A stretch of 64,000 nt of DNA, taken from assembly GCF_018614135.1 (NCBI RefSeq), contig NZ_JAGGOW010000014.1, positions 1 to 64,000 on the forward strand, given 5' to 3'. The position numbers were made by a program, and so were the translations under genes. The notes beneath the pieces are model-generated. The model searched no databases. It saw only the letters and a program-made list of their open reading frames with translations, and was not told where the DNA came from. Shown in pieces: positions 34,806 through 43,288 of the stretch. The stretch's first letter is position 1; each line of letters starts with the position of its first letter. This stretch comes from Streptomyces sp. ISL-66. Lineage in GTDB: Bacteria; Actinomycetota; Actinomycetes; Streptomycetales; Streptomycetaceae.

Positions 34806-36446
34806 ATGAGGGCCATGAGTCAGCAGGGTACGGATGCGGGCGCGGATGACTGGTGGCAGAAGCTCTACGAGGACCCCGAGACGGGACCGGAACCGGATCC
34901 CCGGGACACGCTGGACCACCGCTTCCGCTCGGCGGCGGTCATGGTCACCGAACCGCCCCCCCGGCCACCGGATCCGGAGCCGGTGGCCGAGTACGCCGAG
35001 TCGCTGCTGCCGCCGCCGCGGGACCCGCGGGAGGGCGGGCAGACCTGGTACGCGCTGGGGGACGTGGCCGTCCCGCCCGCGCTGCCGCCCGAGGAGCCGG
35101 AGGAGCCGGAGGGACTGCCCGTCTGGCGCCGGCGGCTACGCGGCGATGCCGCCGCGGGGGCATCGATCCCGGAGCAGGCCCCGGCCGGTCCCCCTCCGGA
35201 CTCCGCCCCCGGAGCTCGGACGGCCGGTGGGGGCGGGCCGGGCGAGGCGGCCGGGCCGGGCGATCGGACAGGTCGGGCCGATCAGTCCGGACCGGGCGGT
35301 CTCAGGGGGCCCACCGGACCGGGCGGTCAGGGAGAACCGGGCGGTGACGGCGGACCGGGCGGACTGGGTGGGCTGGGTGGGCTGAGCGGCCTCGGCGGGG
35401 CAGGCGGCCTCGGCGGGGCGGCCGGATCCGGCGGGGACGGTGAGACCCGATCCGCGGCCGGGACCCGATCCGCGGCCGGGACCCGGTCCGGGGCCGGGAC
35501 CGGAGCCGCGGCCGGGACGGCGGGGGCAGGCGGGGTCGTCCCCGAGCCGGGGGCGGCAACCGGGGGCCCGGCGGGCTCCCGGGGGCCCGGTGGTCCCCCG
35601 CGGCCCGTGGTCACGCATCTCGGGGACCGGCCCCCGACCTACGCCGCCGAGCCCGTCGCGCTGCCCGCCGCCGATCCGGCCGGACTCGACGCGCTGACCC
35701 CCGACACCGTGCTGGAAGGGGCCCAGTACGGCGGCTACACCCTGCGCGCCGCCTCGCTGCGCGGGGACTCGGCCCGGTTCCGCGGCGAGGCCCGGCGGGA
35801 CTTCCTGCTCACCGCCCGCTTCGGCGCCGGGCCCGACGCCCTCGTCCTGGTCGTGCTCGCCGGCGGGGACCGGGCCGCGTCCGGAGCCGGCGCGGCCGCG
35901 GCCGAAGTGTGCCGCCTGGTCGCGGGCGCCGTCGGGCGCAGCCAGGAGCGGCTGGCCGAGGACATCCGCGCCGGGCGGCGCGACGCCCTGCGCTCGGGAC
36001 TGCAGCGGCTCACCGACCGGGGCTACGGCAGGCTGCGCGCCCGCGCCGCCGAGCTGGGGCTCGCGGAGGACGCGTACACGGCCGGGCTGCGGGGGCTGCT
36101 GCTGCCGGTCGATCCCGAGTGCCACACCCGGGTCTGCTTCGGCGCGGGCGCGGGCGGTCTGTTCCGGCTCCGCGAGGGCCAGTGGCGCGATCTGGAGGAG
36201 GCCGCGCCGACGGCGGAGACCGGGTTCCGCTTCCGGGCCTCGGTGGCCCGCCCCGGCGACACCCTGCTCCTGTGCTCCGGCGGCCTCGCCGAGCCGATGC
36301 GCGAGGAGCGGCCCCTGTCCACCGAGCTCGCATCCCGCTGGTCCGAGGGGCCCCCGCCGGGCCTCGCGGCCTTCCTCGCCGACACCCAGCTCCGCCTCAA
36401 GGGCTACGCCGACGACCGGACGGCCGCCGCGGTCTGGGAGGCGTGA
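34806..36446 (+). CDS. Degenerate PP2C-like protein with Gly-rich linker
   Basis: 546 residues. The C-terminal 230 residues follow the outline of a PP2C Ser/Thr phosphatase (SLRGDSARFRGEARRDFLLT, ALVLVVLAGGDRAASG, RPGDTLLLCSGGLAEPM, GYADDRTAAAVWE), but key metal-binding positions differ: where active enzymes have an Asp-Gly pair, this one has GGDR, and the usual SDGL is SGGL. It may therefore be a pseudophosphatase or binding protein. The N-terminal half is acidic and Pro-rich, then a Gly/Ala linker of about 130 residues including four copies of an 18-base repeat. ATG 34806 has GGAG seven bases upstream; ATG 34815 is an alternative. No signal peptide. Confidence 0.8.
   Translation: MRAMSQQGTDAGADDWWQKLYEDPETGPEPDPRDTLDHRFRSAAVMVTEPPPRPPDPEPVAEYAESLLPPPRDPREGGQTWYALGDVAVPPALPPEEPEEPEGLPVWRRRLRGDAAAGASIPEQAPAGPPPDSAPGARTAGGGGPGEAAGPGDRTGRADQSGPGGLRGPTGPGGQGEPGGDGGPGGLGGLGGLSGLGGAGGLGGAAGSGGDGETRSAAGTRSAAGTRSGAGTGAAAGTAGAGGVVPEPGAATGGPAGSRGPGGPPRPVVTHLGDRPPTYAAEPVALPAADPAGLDALTPDTVLEGAQYGGYTLRAASLRGDSARFRGEARRDFLLTARFGAGPDALVLVVLAGGDRAASGAGAAAAEVCRLVAGAVGRSQERLAEDIRAGRRDALRSGLQRLTDRGYGRLRARAAELGLAEDAYTAGLRGLLLPVDPECHTRVCFGAGAGGLFRLREGQWRDLEEAAPTAETGFRFRASVARPGDTLLLCSGGLAEPMREERPLSTELASRWSEGPPPGLAAFLADTQLRLKGYADDRTAAAVWEA
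35444..35515 (+). repeat. Four 18-base tandem repeats inside the PP2C-like gene
   Basis: Units start at 35444, 35462, 35480 and 35498; the first two are identical (GACCCGATCCGCGGCCGG) and the others differ at two or three bases. They encode TRSAAG, TRSAAG, TRSGAG and TGAAAG in the low-complexity linker, so copy number can change without losing frame. Confidence 0.9.
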
Positions 36447-36513
36447 GCGGGCGAACCGTGCATGGATGGAAGGCGCACACGGAAAGCGCCGAACCGGAAA
36501 GGGCACCCCCTCC

Positions 36514-38256
36514 ATGGCCAAGCAGAACGTGGCGGAGCAATTCGTCGACATCCTCGTGCGCGCCGGCGTGCGGCGGATGTACGGAGTCGTCGGGGACAGC
36601 CTGAACCCCGTCGTGGACGCGATCCGCCGTACGGGCGGCATCGAGTGGATCCAGGTCCGCCACGAGGAGACCGCCGCCTTCGCGGCCGGCGCCGAGGCCC
36701 AGATCACCGGAACCCTCGCCGCGTGCGCCGGTTCCTGCGGCCCCGGCAACCTCCACCTCATCAACGGCCTCTACGACGCCCACCGCTCGATGGCCCCGGT
36801 CCTCGCGCTGGCCTCCCACATCCCCTCCAGTGAGATCGGCCTCGGCTACTTCCAGGAGACCCACCCCGACCGGCTGTTCACCGAATGCAGCCACTACAGC
36901 GAGCTGATCTCCAACCCCCAGCAGATGCCGCGGGTCCTGCAGAGCGCCATCCAGCACGCGGTGGGCCGCAGCGGGGTCGGCGTGATCTCCCTGCCGGGAG
37001 ACATCGCCTCGCTGCCCGCTCCCGAGAAGAGCGTCGAACACGCCCTGGTGACCGCCCGGCCGACGGTGCGGCCCGGCGACGGGGAGATCGAGAAGCTGGT
37101 CCGGCTCGTCGACGAGGCGGACAAGGTCACGCTGTTCTGCGGCAGCGGCACCGCCGGTGCGCACGCCGAGGTGATGGAGTTCGCCGACCGGGTCAAGGCC
37201 CCGGTCGGACACGCCCTGCGGGGCAAGGAGTGGATCCAGTACGACAATCCGTACGACGTCGGCATGAGCGGGCTGCTCGGCTACGGCGCGGCCTACGAGG
37301 CCACCCACGAGTGCGATCTGCTGGTCCTGCTCGGCACGGACTTCCCGTACAACGCCTTCCTCCCCGACGACGTGAAGATCGTCCAGGTGGACATCAGGCC
37401 CGAACACCTCGGCCGCCGCTCCAAGCTGGACCTCGCGGTCTGGGGCGACGTACGGGAGACCCTGCGCGCGCTGAACAGCCGGGTGAAGGCCAAGACGGAC
37501 CGCCGCTTCCTCGACCGGATGCTGAAGAAGCACGCGGACGCGCTGGAAGGAGTGGTGAAGGCCTACACGCGGAAGGTGGAGAAGCACACCCCCATCCATC
37601 CCGAGTACGTCGCCTCCGTCCTGGACGAACTCGCCGACGACGACGCCGTGTTCACCGTCGACACGGGCATGTGCAACGTCTGGGCGGCGCGCTATCTTTC
37701 GCCGAACGGCAAACGCCGCATCATCGGCTCCTTCAGTCACGGGTCGATGGCCAACGCCCTCCCGCAGGCCATCGGCGCACAGTTCACCGATCGCGGACGT
37801 CAAGTGGTGTCGATGTCGGGCGACGGCGGCTTCTCCATGCTGATGGGAGATTTCCTCACGCTGGTGCAGTACGACCTCCCCGTCAAAGTGGTCCTCTTCA
37901 ACAATTCCTCGCTCGGAATGGTTGAGCTGGAGATGCTGGTTTCCGGCCTGCCCTCGTACGGAACGACGAACAAGAACCCCGACTTCGCGGCGATCGCCCG
38001 CGCGGCCGGCGCGTACGGGGTCCGCGTGGAGAAGCCCAAGCAGCTCAACCAGGCTTTGAAGGACGCTTTCAAGCACAAGGGACCCGCCCTGGTGGACGTG
38101 GTCACGGACCCCAACGCGCTGTCCATTCCACCGAAGATCAGCGCCGAGATGGTGACCGGATTCGCACTGTCCGCCAGCAAGATCGTGCTGGACGGAGGGG
38201 TCGGCCGGATGGTCCAGATGGCTCGGTCCAACCTCAGGAACGTGCCGCGCCCCTGA
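36514..38256 (+). CDS. Thiamine-diphosphate-dependent pyruvate dehydrogenase (PoxB-like)
   Basis: 580 residues with the three domains of the POX/acetolactate-synthase family. The activating Glu lies in VRHEETAAF (about 51-52). The ThDP-Mg motif starts GDGGFSMLMGDFLT at 436 and ends in NN at 463-464. A central FAD-like domain (about 190-330) and a PoxB-like C-terminus are present. PoxB oxidatively decarboxylates pyruvate to acetate and CO2, passing electrons to quinone at the membrane. The sequence resembles PoxB more than acetolactate synthase (no regulatory subunit nearby). ATG 36514 is used; GGAAAGG lies about ten bases upstream. Confidence 0.9.
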   Translation: MAKQNVAEQFVDILVRAGVRRMYGVVGDSLNPVVDAIRRTGGIEWIQVRHEETAAFAAGAEAQITGTLAACAGSCGPGNLHLINGLYDAHRSMAPVLALASHIPSSEIGLGYFQETHPDRLFTECSHYSELISNPQQMPRVLQSAIQHAVGRSGVGVISLPGDIASLPAPEKSVEHALVTARPTVRPGDGEIEKLVRLVDEADKVTLFCGSGTAGAHAEVMEFADRVKAPVGHALRGKEWIQYDNPYDVGMSGLLGYGAAYEATHECDLLVLLGTDFPYNAFLPDDVKIVQVDIRPEHLGRRSKLDLAVWGDVRETLRALNSRVKAKTDRRFLDRMLKKHADALEGVVKAYTRKVEKHTPIHPEYVASVLDELADDDAVFTVDTGMCNVWAARYLSPNGKRRIIGSFSHGSMANALPQAIGAQFTDRGRQVVSMSGDGGFSMLMGDFLTLVQYDLPVKVVLFNNSSLGMVELEMLVSGLPSYGTTNKNPDFAAIARAAGAYGVRVEKPKQLNQALKDAFKHKGPALVDVVTDPNALSIPPKISAEMVTGFALSASKIVLDGGVGRMVQMARSNLRNVPRP

Positions 38257-38354
38257 CCCCGCATGCGTGCGGATTTCCTCAGAGGGCATGCATCCCGTAG
38301 GCCTGTTCGAGAGGCGGGCCGTCCGGCAGCGGGGCATACGGGAGGTACATCGCG

Positions 38355-38852
38355 GTGCGGGTGGGGGCGAAGTCCGGGAAGGTGCGGAAGAGGGGGCGGC
38401 CGGTAACGCGTGAACCGGTGGCCGGGAACGGGGGAGCGGTGGACCCGCCGGGGATCACCCGCAGCGTGCGCCGGGCGGACCTCAAGGCGGTGGGCGAAGT
38501 CCGTGAGGCCCTGAGGGAGTTGATGCGCCACCGGTGCCGGGTGGACGCCGCCGACGTGGCCGAGCTGCTGGTCACCGAGCTGGTCACCAACGCCCTCGTC
38601 CACACCGATCAGGGCGCTGAGGTGTCCGCGACCCTGGCCCGCGCCCGCCTGCGGGTGGAGGTCCGGGACTACGCCGCCCGCCGGCCCCGGCCGCACGTAC
38701 CGTCCGCCGACGACGGTACGCACGGCAGGGGGCTGGTGCTGGTCCAGGCACTCGCCGACGCCTGGGGCGTGGACGCGCTGACCGCGGCGCTGGGCGGGGG
38801 CAAGGTGGTGTGGTTCGAACTGGACGGACGCCACGACGCGGGACCCGCCTGA
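38355..38852 (+). CDS. RsbW-like ATP-binding protein (anti-sigma/HATPase_c_2)
   Basis: 165 residues. The Bergerat ATP-binding fold shows an N-box (LLVTELVTNALVHTDQG) and a G-box (DDGTHGRGLVLVQALADAWG). Proteins of this kind in Streptomyces act as anti-sigma or switch kinases, phosphorylating anti-sigma antagonists. No partner gene is adjacent. GTG 38355 has GGAGG about nine bases upstream; the basic N-terminal 35 residues are unconserved-looking and GTG 38382 is possible. The last codons form half of a terminator hairpin. Confidence 0.85.
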   Translation: MRVGAKSGKVRKRGRPVTREPVAGNGGAVDPPGITRSVRRADLKAVGEVREALRELMRHRCRVDAADVAELLVTELVTNALVHTDQGAEVSATLARARLRVEVRDYAARRPRPHVPSADDGTHGRGLVLVQALADAWGVDALTAALGGGKVVWFELDGRHDAGPA

Positions 38853-38874
38853 CGCTTCGGGCGGGTCCCGCGTC
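38835..38874. terminator. 15-bp hairpin overlapping the end of the RsbW-like gene
   Basis: GACGCGGGACCCGCC at 38835-38849 pairs perfectly with GGCGGGTCCCGCGTC at 38860-38874; the TGA stop lies in the loop. It sits between convergent genes and could end transcription from both sides. Confidence 0.75.
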
Positions 38875-38938
38875 GGGGAGCGCGGCCGCCGTGGCTCCGG
38901 CCGACCGCCGCTCCGGTCCCCCTGTGTCGGGGGTCAGG

Positions 38939-40006
38939 TCAGCCGAACTGCTGCTCCAGGTCCTTCAGTTTGCGCTCCAGCGAGTCGAGTCGCGGAAGCG
39001 TCTGGGTGTCGTCCTCGGCGGTGAGGTCCACCGTCCGGGGGCCACCCGCCGCCTCAGCGGAGTCGGTTCCGTTCACGGCCTGCAGGGAGGGCCGGCGTCG
39101 TAGTGGCAGTTGCCCCGCATCCGCTATGGCCGGCTCCGCGCCGACCGGCGCGGAGCCCGATCCGGGGGCCAGCCCCGGCATGTCGACCTGACGGGCGCGG
39201 GCCAGGCGCCCGAACGCCCGGTTCTGCCGGCCGAGCGCCTTGATGTGCGCCCGGTCCAGGCGGTGTTGCTCCCGCCTGCGGTGCCGGTCCTGCTCCTTCT
39301 CCTTCTTGTCCTCGCGCACCTCGTCCACGGCCTCATCGAGGGTGCGCACCCCCTCCAGCAGCATCAGCGACCAGGCGCCGAAGGTCTCCCGGGGGGCCCG
39401 CAGCCAGCGGACCATCCGGATCTGGGGCAACGGCCTTGGAATCAGGCCCTGTTCGCGCAGTGCGGCCCGGCGGGTCTGCTTCAGCGCGCGGTCGAAGAGC
39501 ACGGCCGCGGAGAGGGACATGCCGGAGAAGAACTGCGGCGCCCCGTCGTGGCCGATGCCGCGCGGAGCGTGCACCCAGTTGAACCAGGCGGCCGCGCCCG
39601 CGAACAGCCAGACCAGCATGCGCGAGCCGAGTGCGGCATCGCCGTGGCTGGCCTCGCGGACGGCGAGCACCGAGCAGAACATGGCGGCGCCGTCGAGGCC
39701 GAAGGGGACCAAGTACTCCCAGCCGCCGGAAAGGTTGAGGTTCTGCCGGCCGAAGCCGACCAGCCCGTGGAAGGAGAGAGCGGCGGCGACCGCCGCGCAG
39801 CAGAACAGCAGGACGTAGGAGGCGGTCCCGTAGACGGCCTCCTTGCGCCGCCGGCGCTCCTCGCTGCGCTCCCAGCTGTCCTCGGCCGCCGCGGCCTTCT
39901 CGCCTTCGCGCTTGCCCCGGGCCAGTACCGCCACTGCCGCAAGTACGCCCAGGATCAGCAGGCTGCCGGGCAGCAGCCAGTCCAGCGATATGTCGGTCAG
40001 TCTCAT
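38939..40006 (-). CDS. DUF2637 domain membrane protein
   Basis: 355 residues. MRLTDISLDWLLPGSLLILG opens with a first membrane segment; further segments (SYVLLFCCAAVAAALSFHG, FGLDGAAMFCSVLAVREA, LVWLFAGAAAWFNWVHA) match DUF2637, a family found on actinobacterial plasmids (spread proteins) and chromosomes. After the membrane part is a highly charged helical region (DEAVDEVREDKKEKEQDRHR), probably a coiled coil, and a disordered tail. ATG 40006 has AAGGACAT just before it. Function unknown. Confidence 0.87.
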   Translation of the reverse strand: MRLTDISLDWLLPGSLLILGVLAAVAVLARGKREGEKAAAAEDSWERSEERRRRKEAVYGTASYVLLFCCAAVAAALSFHGLVGFGRQNLNLSGGWEYLVPFGLDGAAMFCSVLAVREASHGDAALGSRMLVWLFAGAAAWFNWVHAPRGIGHDGAPQFFSGMSLSAAVLFDRALKQTRRAALREQGLIPRPLPQIRMVRWLRAPRETFGAWSLMLLEGVRTLDEAVDEVREDKKEKEQDRHRRREQHRLDRAHIKALGRQNRAFGRLARARQVDMPGLAPGSGSAPVGAEPAIADAGQLPLRRRPSLQAVNGTDSAEAAGGPRTVDLTAEDDTQTLPRLDSLERKLKDLEQQFG

Positions 40007-40259
40007 GCGGATGTCCTTGCCTCGCGTATGCGGCTGTTCGGCTTGTGGCCGGTGCGGCTTTCCGGGCGCCATAGTGGCGCAGCCGGTCCGCCGTACACGC
40101 GGGTTTCGGGTCAAGTGGACGCCATCGGGGGGCGGAGCCCGCCGGATAGGGTGTCGCGGCTCGAACAGTCGCTCGTGGAGACGGGGTTGGGTTCGATTCC
40201 CGGTCAGCCGGACGGGTGGCTTCGGACGACGGAGACGAACGTGCCGCGGCTGCGCCGGA

Positions 40260-41138
40260 TCAGGCGGCGGTGGCGGCCTCGGCCGTCAGGCGCGCCACTC
40301 GGTCCGCGTCGCAGGTGCGGGGGCAGGTGACGCAGGTGTCCTCGGGGCGGATCGTGTAGAAGAAGCAGCAGCTCGCCCGGTCGCGGGTGGGCAGCGTTCG
40401 GCCGTCCGGGGCTTCGAGGCCGCGGAAACCGGCGCCGCCCGTGTACGGGGCGGTCGTGCCGGGGAGCAGCAGCTCCAGTTCGCGTACGGCCCGCCGCTCC
40501 TCGGCCTCGCCGAGGAGGTGGCCGATGTACCAGAGGCTTTCGACGACCTCGTCGGTCGCCATGCCCCACAGGGCCCGCCGGCCGCGCCGCAGGCGGCGGC
40601 CGAAACCTTCGAGCACCGGCCCGAGGTGCCGGGCCACCATGGCCCGCACCTCCTCGCGCAGCGCCTCCTCGTCGGGCACGACCCGCGCCCCGGGGAGGAC
40701 GGCCGCCGGGTCGTCGGGCAGGCAGGCGAAGGACTCGACGCGGACGGCCATCCGCCCCTGGGCCCGGTGGAAGGACACGCCGTCCGGGGGCAGCAGGGGC
40801 ACGCGGCGGTCCAGGAACCAGGGCGCCGTGATCAGCAGGCACGCGGGCCACGCGTACCGGTGCAGTCCGAAGCTCGCCACCACATCGGGCCGGGCCCGGC
40901 GCCCGTAGTCACGCAGCACCTGGGCGTCGTCCCAGGCCAGGAAGGCGTCCACGGCCTCCCCGCCCGCCGCGAGCTCGTCCGCGCCGACCCACCCCGCACC
41001 GCGAGGGGAGGGCTCGTGCGCGGCGAGCTCGGTGACGTGCAGTCCGCCGTAGGCACGGGTCAGCCGTGCATAGGCGTCCGCCACGGGAGAGCCGTCCGGG
41101 GCGGGCGCACGGACGGGCTTGACGGCCGTGACGGTCAT
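40260..41138 (-). CDS. FhuF-like ferric siderophore reductase ((2Fe-2S)-binding)
   Basis: 292 residues. The C-terminus carries the FhuF [2Fe-2S] signature C-C-x10-C-x2-C at C257, C258, C269 and C272 (ASCCFFYTIRPEDTCVTC), followed by PRTC. The rest is an FhuF-type domain with little conservation. FhuF proteins release iron from hydroxamate siderophores by reducing Fe3+ in the cytoplasm. An excellent iron box lies about 30 bases upstream of the ATG, so expression should rise when iron is scarce. The DUF2637 gene follows in the same direction after 253 bases in which I see no gene. Confidence 0.9.
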   Translation of the reverse strand: MTVTAVKPVRAPAPDGSPVADAYARLTRAYGGLHVTELAAHEPSPRGAGWVGADELAAGGEAVDAFLAWDDAQVLRDYGRRARPDVVASFGLHRYAWPACLLITAPWFLDRRVPLLPPDGVSFHRAQGRMAVRVESFACLPDDPAAVLPGARVVPDEEALREEVRAMVARHLGPVLEGFGRRLRRGRRALWGMATDEVVESLWYIGHLLGEAEERRAVRELELLLPGTTAPYTGGAGFRGLEAPDGRTLPTRDRASCCFFYTIRPEDTCVTCPRTCDADRVARLTAEAATAA

Positions 41139-41167
41139 GGAGGGACCACCGAATCGCGCGATCGTTG

Positions 41168-41186
41168 ACAGGTAAGGCTTACCTTA
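41168..41186. promoter_or_regulatory. Iron box (DmdR/IdeR-type operator)
   Basis: AGGTAAG-G-CTTACCT at 41170-41184 is a perfect palindrome that matches the DmdR/IdeR consensus TTAGGTTAGGCTCACCTAA. It lies between the fhuF-like gene and the GntR gene, closer to fhuF. Repression by the iron-loaded regulator is well established for such boxes; which of the two genes it controls is inferred from distance. Confidence 0.85.
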
Positions 41187-41246
41187 TCTGACCTCGGACC
41201 GGTTCGGGATATTCTCTGGTCAGGTCTGGACCCGTAGGAGGACCGA

Positions 41247-41912
41247 GTGCGTGACACGGCCCGATCCCGGGTCCCGGAACAGCAGACGCGGAAGGTCTCC
41301 CGCCATTCGGTGCGCGGACAGATCCTCGACGCGCTGCGCGCGGCGCTGTTCGACGGCGCACTCGTGCCGGGGGAGATCTACTCCGGCCCCGCCCTGGGGG
41401 AGCGGTTCGGGGTCTCCGCGACGCCCGTGCGCGAAGCGATGCAGCAGCTGGCGCTGGAGGGCGCGGTCGAATGCCTCCCGAACCGCGGCTTCCGGGTCCT
41501 GGCCCGGACCCCGGTCGAGCTCGCGGAACTGGCCGAGGTCAGGGCGCTGGTCGAGGTCCCGGTGATGCTGCGGCTGGCCCGTACGGTCGATCCGGCGCAG
41601 TGGTCCGCGCTGCCGCTGCGCGCGGCGGCGGAGGCGACCGTGGAGGCGGCCGCCTCCGGTGACCGGGCCTGGTACGCGGAGACGGACCGGGCGTTTCACC
41701 GTGCGGTGCTGGGGCTGGCGGGCAACGCGCAGCTCCTGCTCGTGGCGGCCGATCTCCACCGCCGCTCCCAATGGCCCGTCCCGGGCCCCTCGAAGCCCCG
41801 CGCCTCCGCCCTGGCCGCGGACGCGGCGCAGCACGTGGCCCTGCTCGACGCCCTCGCCGAGGGGAACCTCCCCTTGGCGGAATCCCTGATCCACGGCCAT
41901 CTGGCCTCTTGA
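41247..41912 (+). CDS. GntR family transcriptional regulator (FadR/FCD subfamily)
   Basis: 221 residues. The N-terminal winged helix reads VRGQILDALRAALFDGALVPG, then SGPALGERFGVSATPVREAM and LALEGAVECLPNRGFRV. The all-helical FCD effector domain follows (ELAEVRALVEVPVMLRLA, AETDRAFHRAVL, with metal-type His). GTG 41247 has TAGGAGG five bases upstream. Possible targets include the neighbouring iron gene, but FCD regulators usually answer to small organic acids, so this is open. The shared divergent region includes the iron box. Confidence 0.92.
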   Translation: MRDTARSRVPEQQTRKVSRHSVRGQILDALRAALFDGALVPGEIYSGPALGERFGVSATPVREAMQQLALEGAVECLPNRGFRVLARTPVELAELAEVRALVEVPVMLRLARTVDPAQWSALPLRAAAEATVEAAASGDRAWYAETDRAFHRAVLGLAGNAQLLLVAADLHRRSQWPVPGPSKPRASALAADAAQHVALLDALAEGNLPLAESLIHGHLAS

Positions 41913-41943
41913 CGCGTCCGCCGGTGCGGGTGAGTGTGCCGCT

Positions 41944-42222
41944 GCGCGGGGCTGGTCCCCTACCCGCCCTTCCACCGTTCCCCGGGCTCCGCCCGGACCC
42001 TCCTGGGGCTCCGCCCCAGACCCCGCGCCTCAAACGCCGGCGGGGCTGAATTCGACAGGCTGCCGTTACAGCCGCGCAAGGGCCCCTCCCAGCGATAGCT
42101 GGAGGAGCTTGAGGCGCGGGGGTGCGGGGGCTGGCCCCCGGCAGCTGCATCGCATCCTGCGACGGGTCCGGGGCGGAGCCCCGGGGAACGGTGGAAGGGC
42201 GGGTAGGGGACCAGCCCCGCGC
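41944..42222. repeat. Exact 43-bp inverted repeat with repeat-family sequences between
   Basis: 41944-41986 and 42180-42222 are exact reverse complements; they contain GCGCGGGGCTGGTCCCC and TACCCGCCCTTCCACCGTTC. Between them are a copy of the GCGCCTCAAACGCCGGCGGG core (42021-42048) and a smaller hairpin (CTCCAGCTATCGCTGGGAG region, about 42083-42105). A similar stretch occurs once more near 28509-28550. This fills the gap between the GntR and TPR genes (41913-42274); no gene is seen there. Confidence 0.9.
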
Positions 42223-42274
42223 CGCGGCGCGTCCGCCCGCACCCGCAGCGGTCCCCGCGCTGCGCGGAAGCGCG

Positions 42275-43057
42275 TCAAGAAGGGGCGGCCGGGGTCGGGT
42301 GGAGTTGGTCGGCCAGCCAGGTGGGGATGCCGCCCAGGAGGTGGAACAGGCGGCGGGCCTCCGCCCGCAGGCGGGCCGCCTCCGGCTCCGGCTCCGCTTC
42401 GGCCAGGGCCGCCAGCGCCGGCGCCGTGCCCACCAGGAACCCCAGGTCCTCCCGGATGCGGAGGGACTCCGCGAAGCCCTTGCGGGCCTCGGCCACCTCC
42501 CCGTCCCGCAGGGCCAGCGCGGCCAGGTGCCGCCAGGTGAAGGACAGCAGCAGGGTGTCCCCGTGGGCGAGCGCCCCCGCGTGGGCCCGCCGGTAGGCGG
42601 GCAGCGCGGACTGCGGGGCGTCCGCGAGGTGCTCGGCGACCAGGCCGCGCCGGAAGTCCAGCAGCGGCCGGGTCCGGGACCCCGGGGTCAGCAGCGCCGC
42701 CGCCCGCCCCAGCGCGGAGCGGGCCTCGTCGGCCCGGTCCCGTACGCCCAGTACGGTCGCGGCGTACGCCAGGTGACCCCGCTCGCACGCGGCCGCACCC
42801 CGGTCGTCGTCGTCCTGGGCCACCGCCTCGGCGACCCGCAGCGCGTCCTCCGCCTCGGCCCAGCCCTGGCCGGTGAACAGGCTGCGCTCGACCAGCAGTC
42901 CGGTCCGCTGTACGGCGGCTCCGGCATCGTGCACGTGCGGCGTCAGCAGGGCCGCCGCGTCGGTCCAACAGCCGCGCGAGCGCAGTCGCCATATCGCCCG
43001 CTGGAGGGGGTCGTCTCCCCCGGTAGTTCCGGCACCGGACATGGCGGTATCCGCCAC
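42275..43057 (-). CDS. Helical-repeat (TPR-like) protein of unknown function
   Basis: 260 residues, almost all alpha-helical by composition, with repeating Ala/Leu/Arg patterns such as RGHLAYAATVLGVRDRADEARSAL, SALPAYRRAHAGALAHGD and HLAALALRDGEVAEARKGFAE. These resemble TPR or TPR-like repeats used in protein binding. GTG 43057 is chosen because GGAGG lies five bases upstream; ATG 43042 is an alternative. I recognise no named family. It is followed by the inverted repeat and preceded by the PucR regulator in the same direction. Confidence 0.75.
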   Translation of the reverse strand: MADTAMSGAGTTGGDDPLQRAIWRLRSRGCWTDAAALLTPHVHDAGAAVQRTGLLVERSLFTGQGWAEAEDALRVAEAVAQDDDDRGAAACERGHLAYAATVLGVRDRADEARSALGRAAALLTPGSRTRPLLDFRRGLVAEHLADAPQSALPAYRRAHAGALAHGDTLLLSFTWRHLAALALRDGEVAEARKGFAESLRIREDLGFLVGTAPALAALAEAEPEPEAARLRAEARRLFHLLGGIPTWLADQLHPTPAAPS

Positions 43058-43288
43058 ATTGCCCTCCCCAAAGCAACCAAGCAGCACGTCGTTGAGCCCT
43101 GGGGCGAAATGAGAGCACGGATCGGCAGGTTCGGCCAAGGGGTCGGGTGAACTCTTTCACAAAGTCCGGACGGATCATCAGCCGCCCCCGCTCGGTCCGG
43201 CTCGGCCCCGACCGGCCGCCGACCCGTCCCCCACCCGCCCCCCACCCGTCCCCGACCGGCCCCCCGGCCGGTCAGGAGGCGCGACGCC

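Noticed and set aside
40165..40200. Sequence resembling a tRNA T-arm (GGGTTCGATTCCCGG)
   Set aside because: No upstream strand pairs with the following TCAGCCG as an acceptor stem, and no D or anticodon arm of proper size can be drawn.
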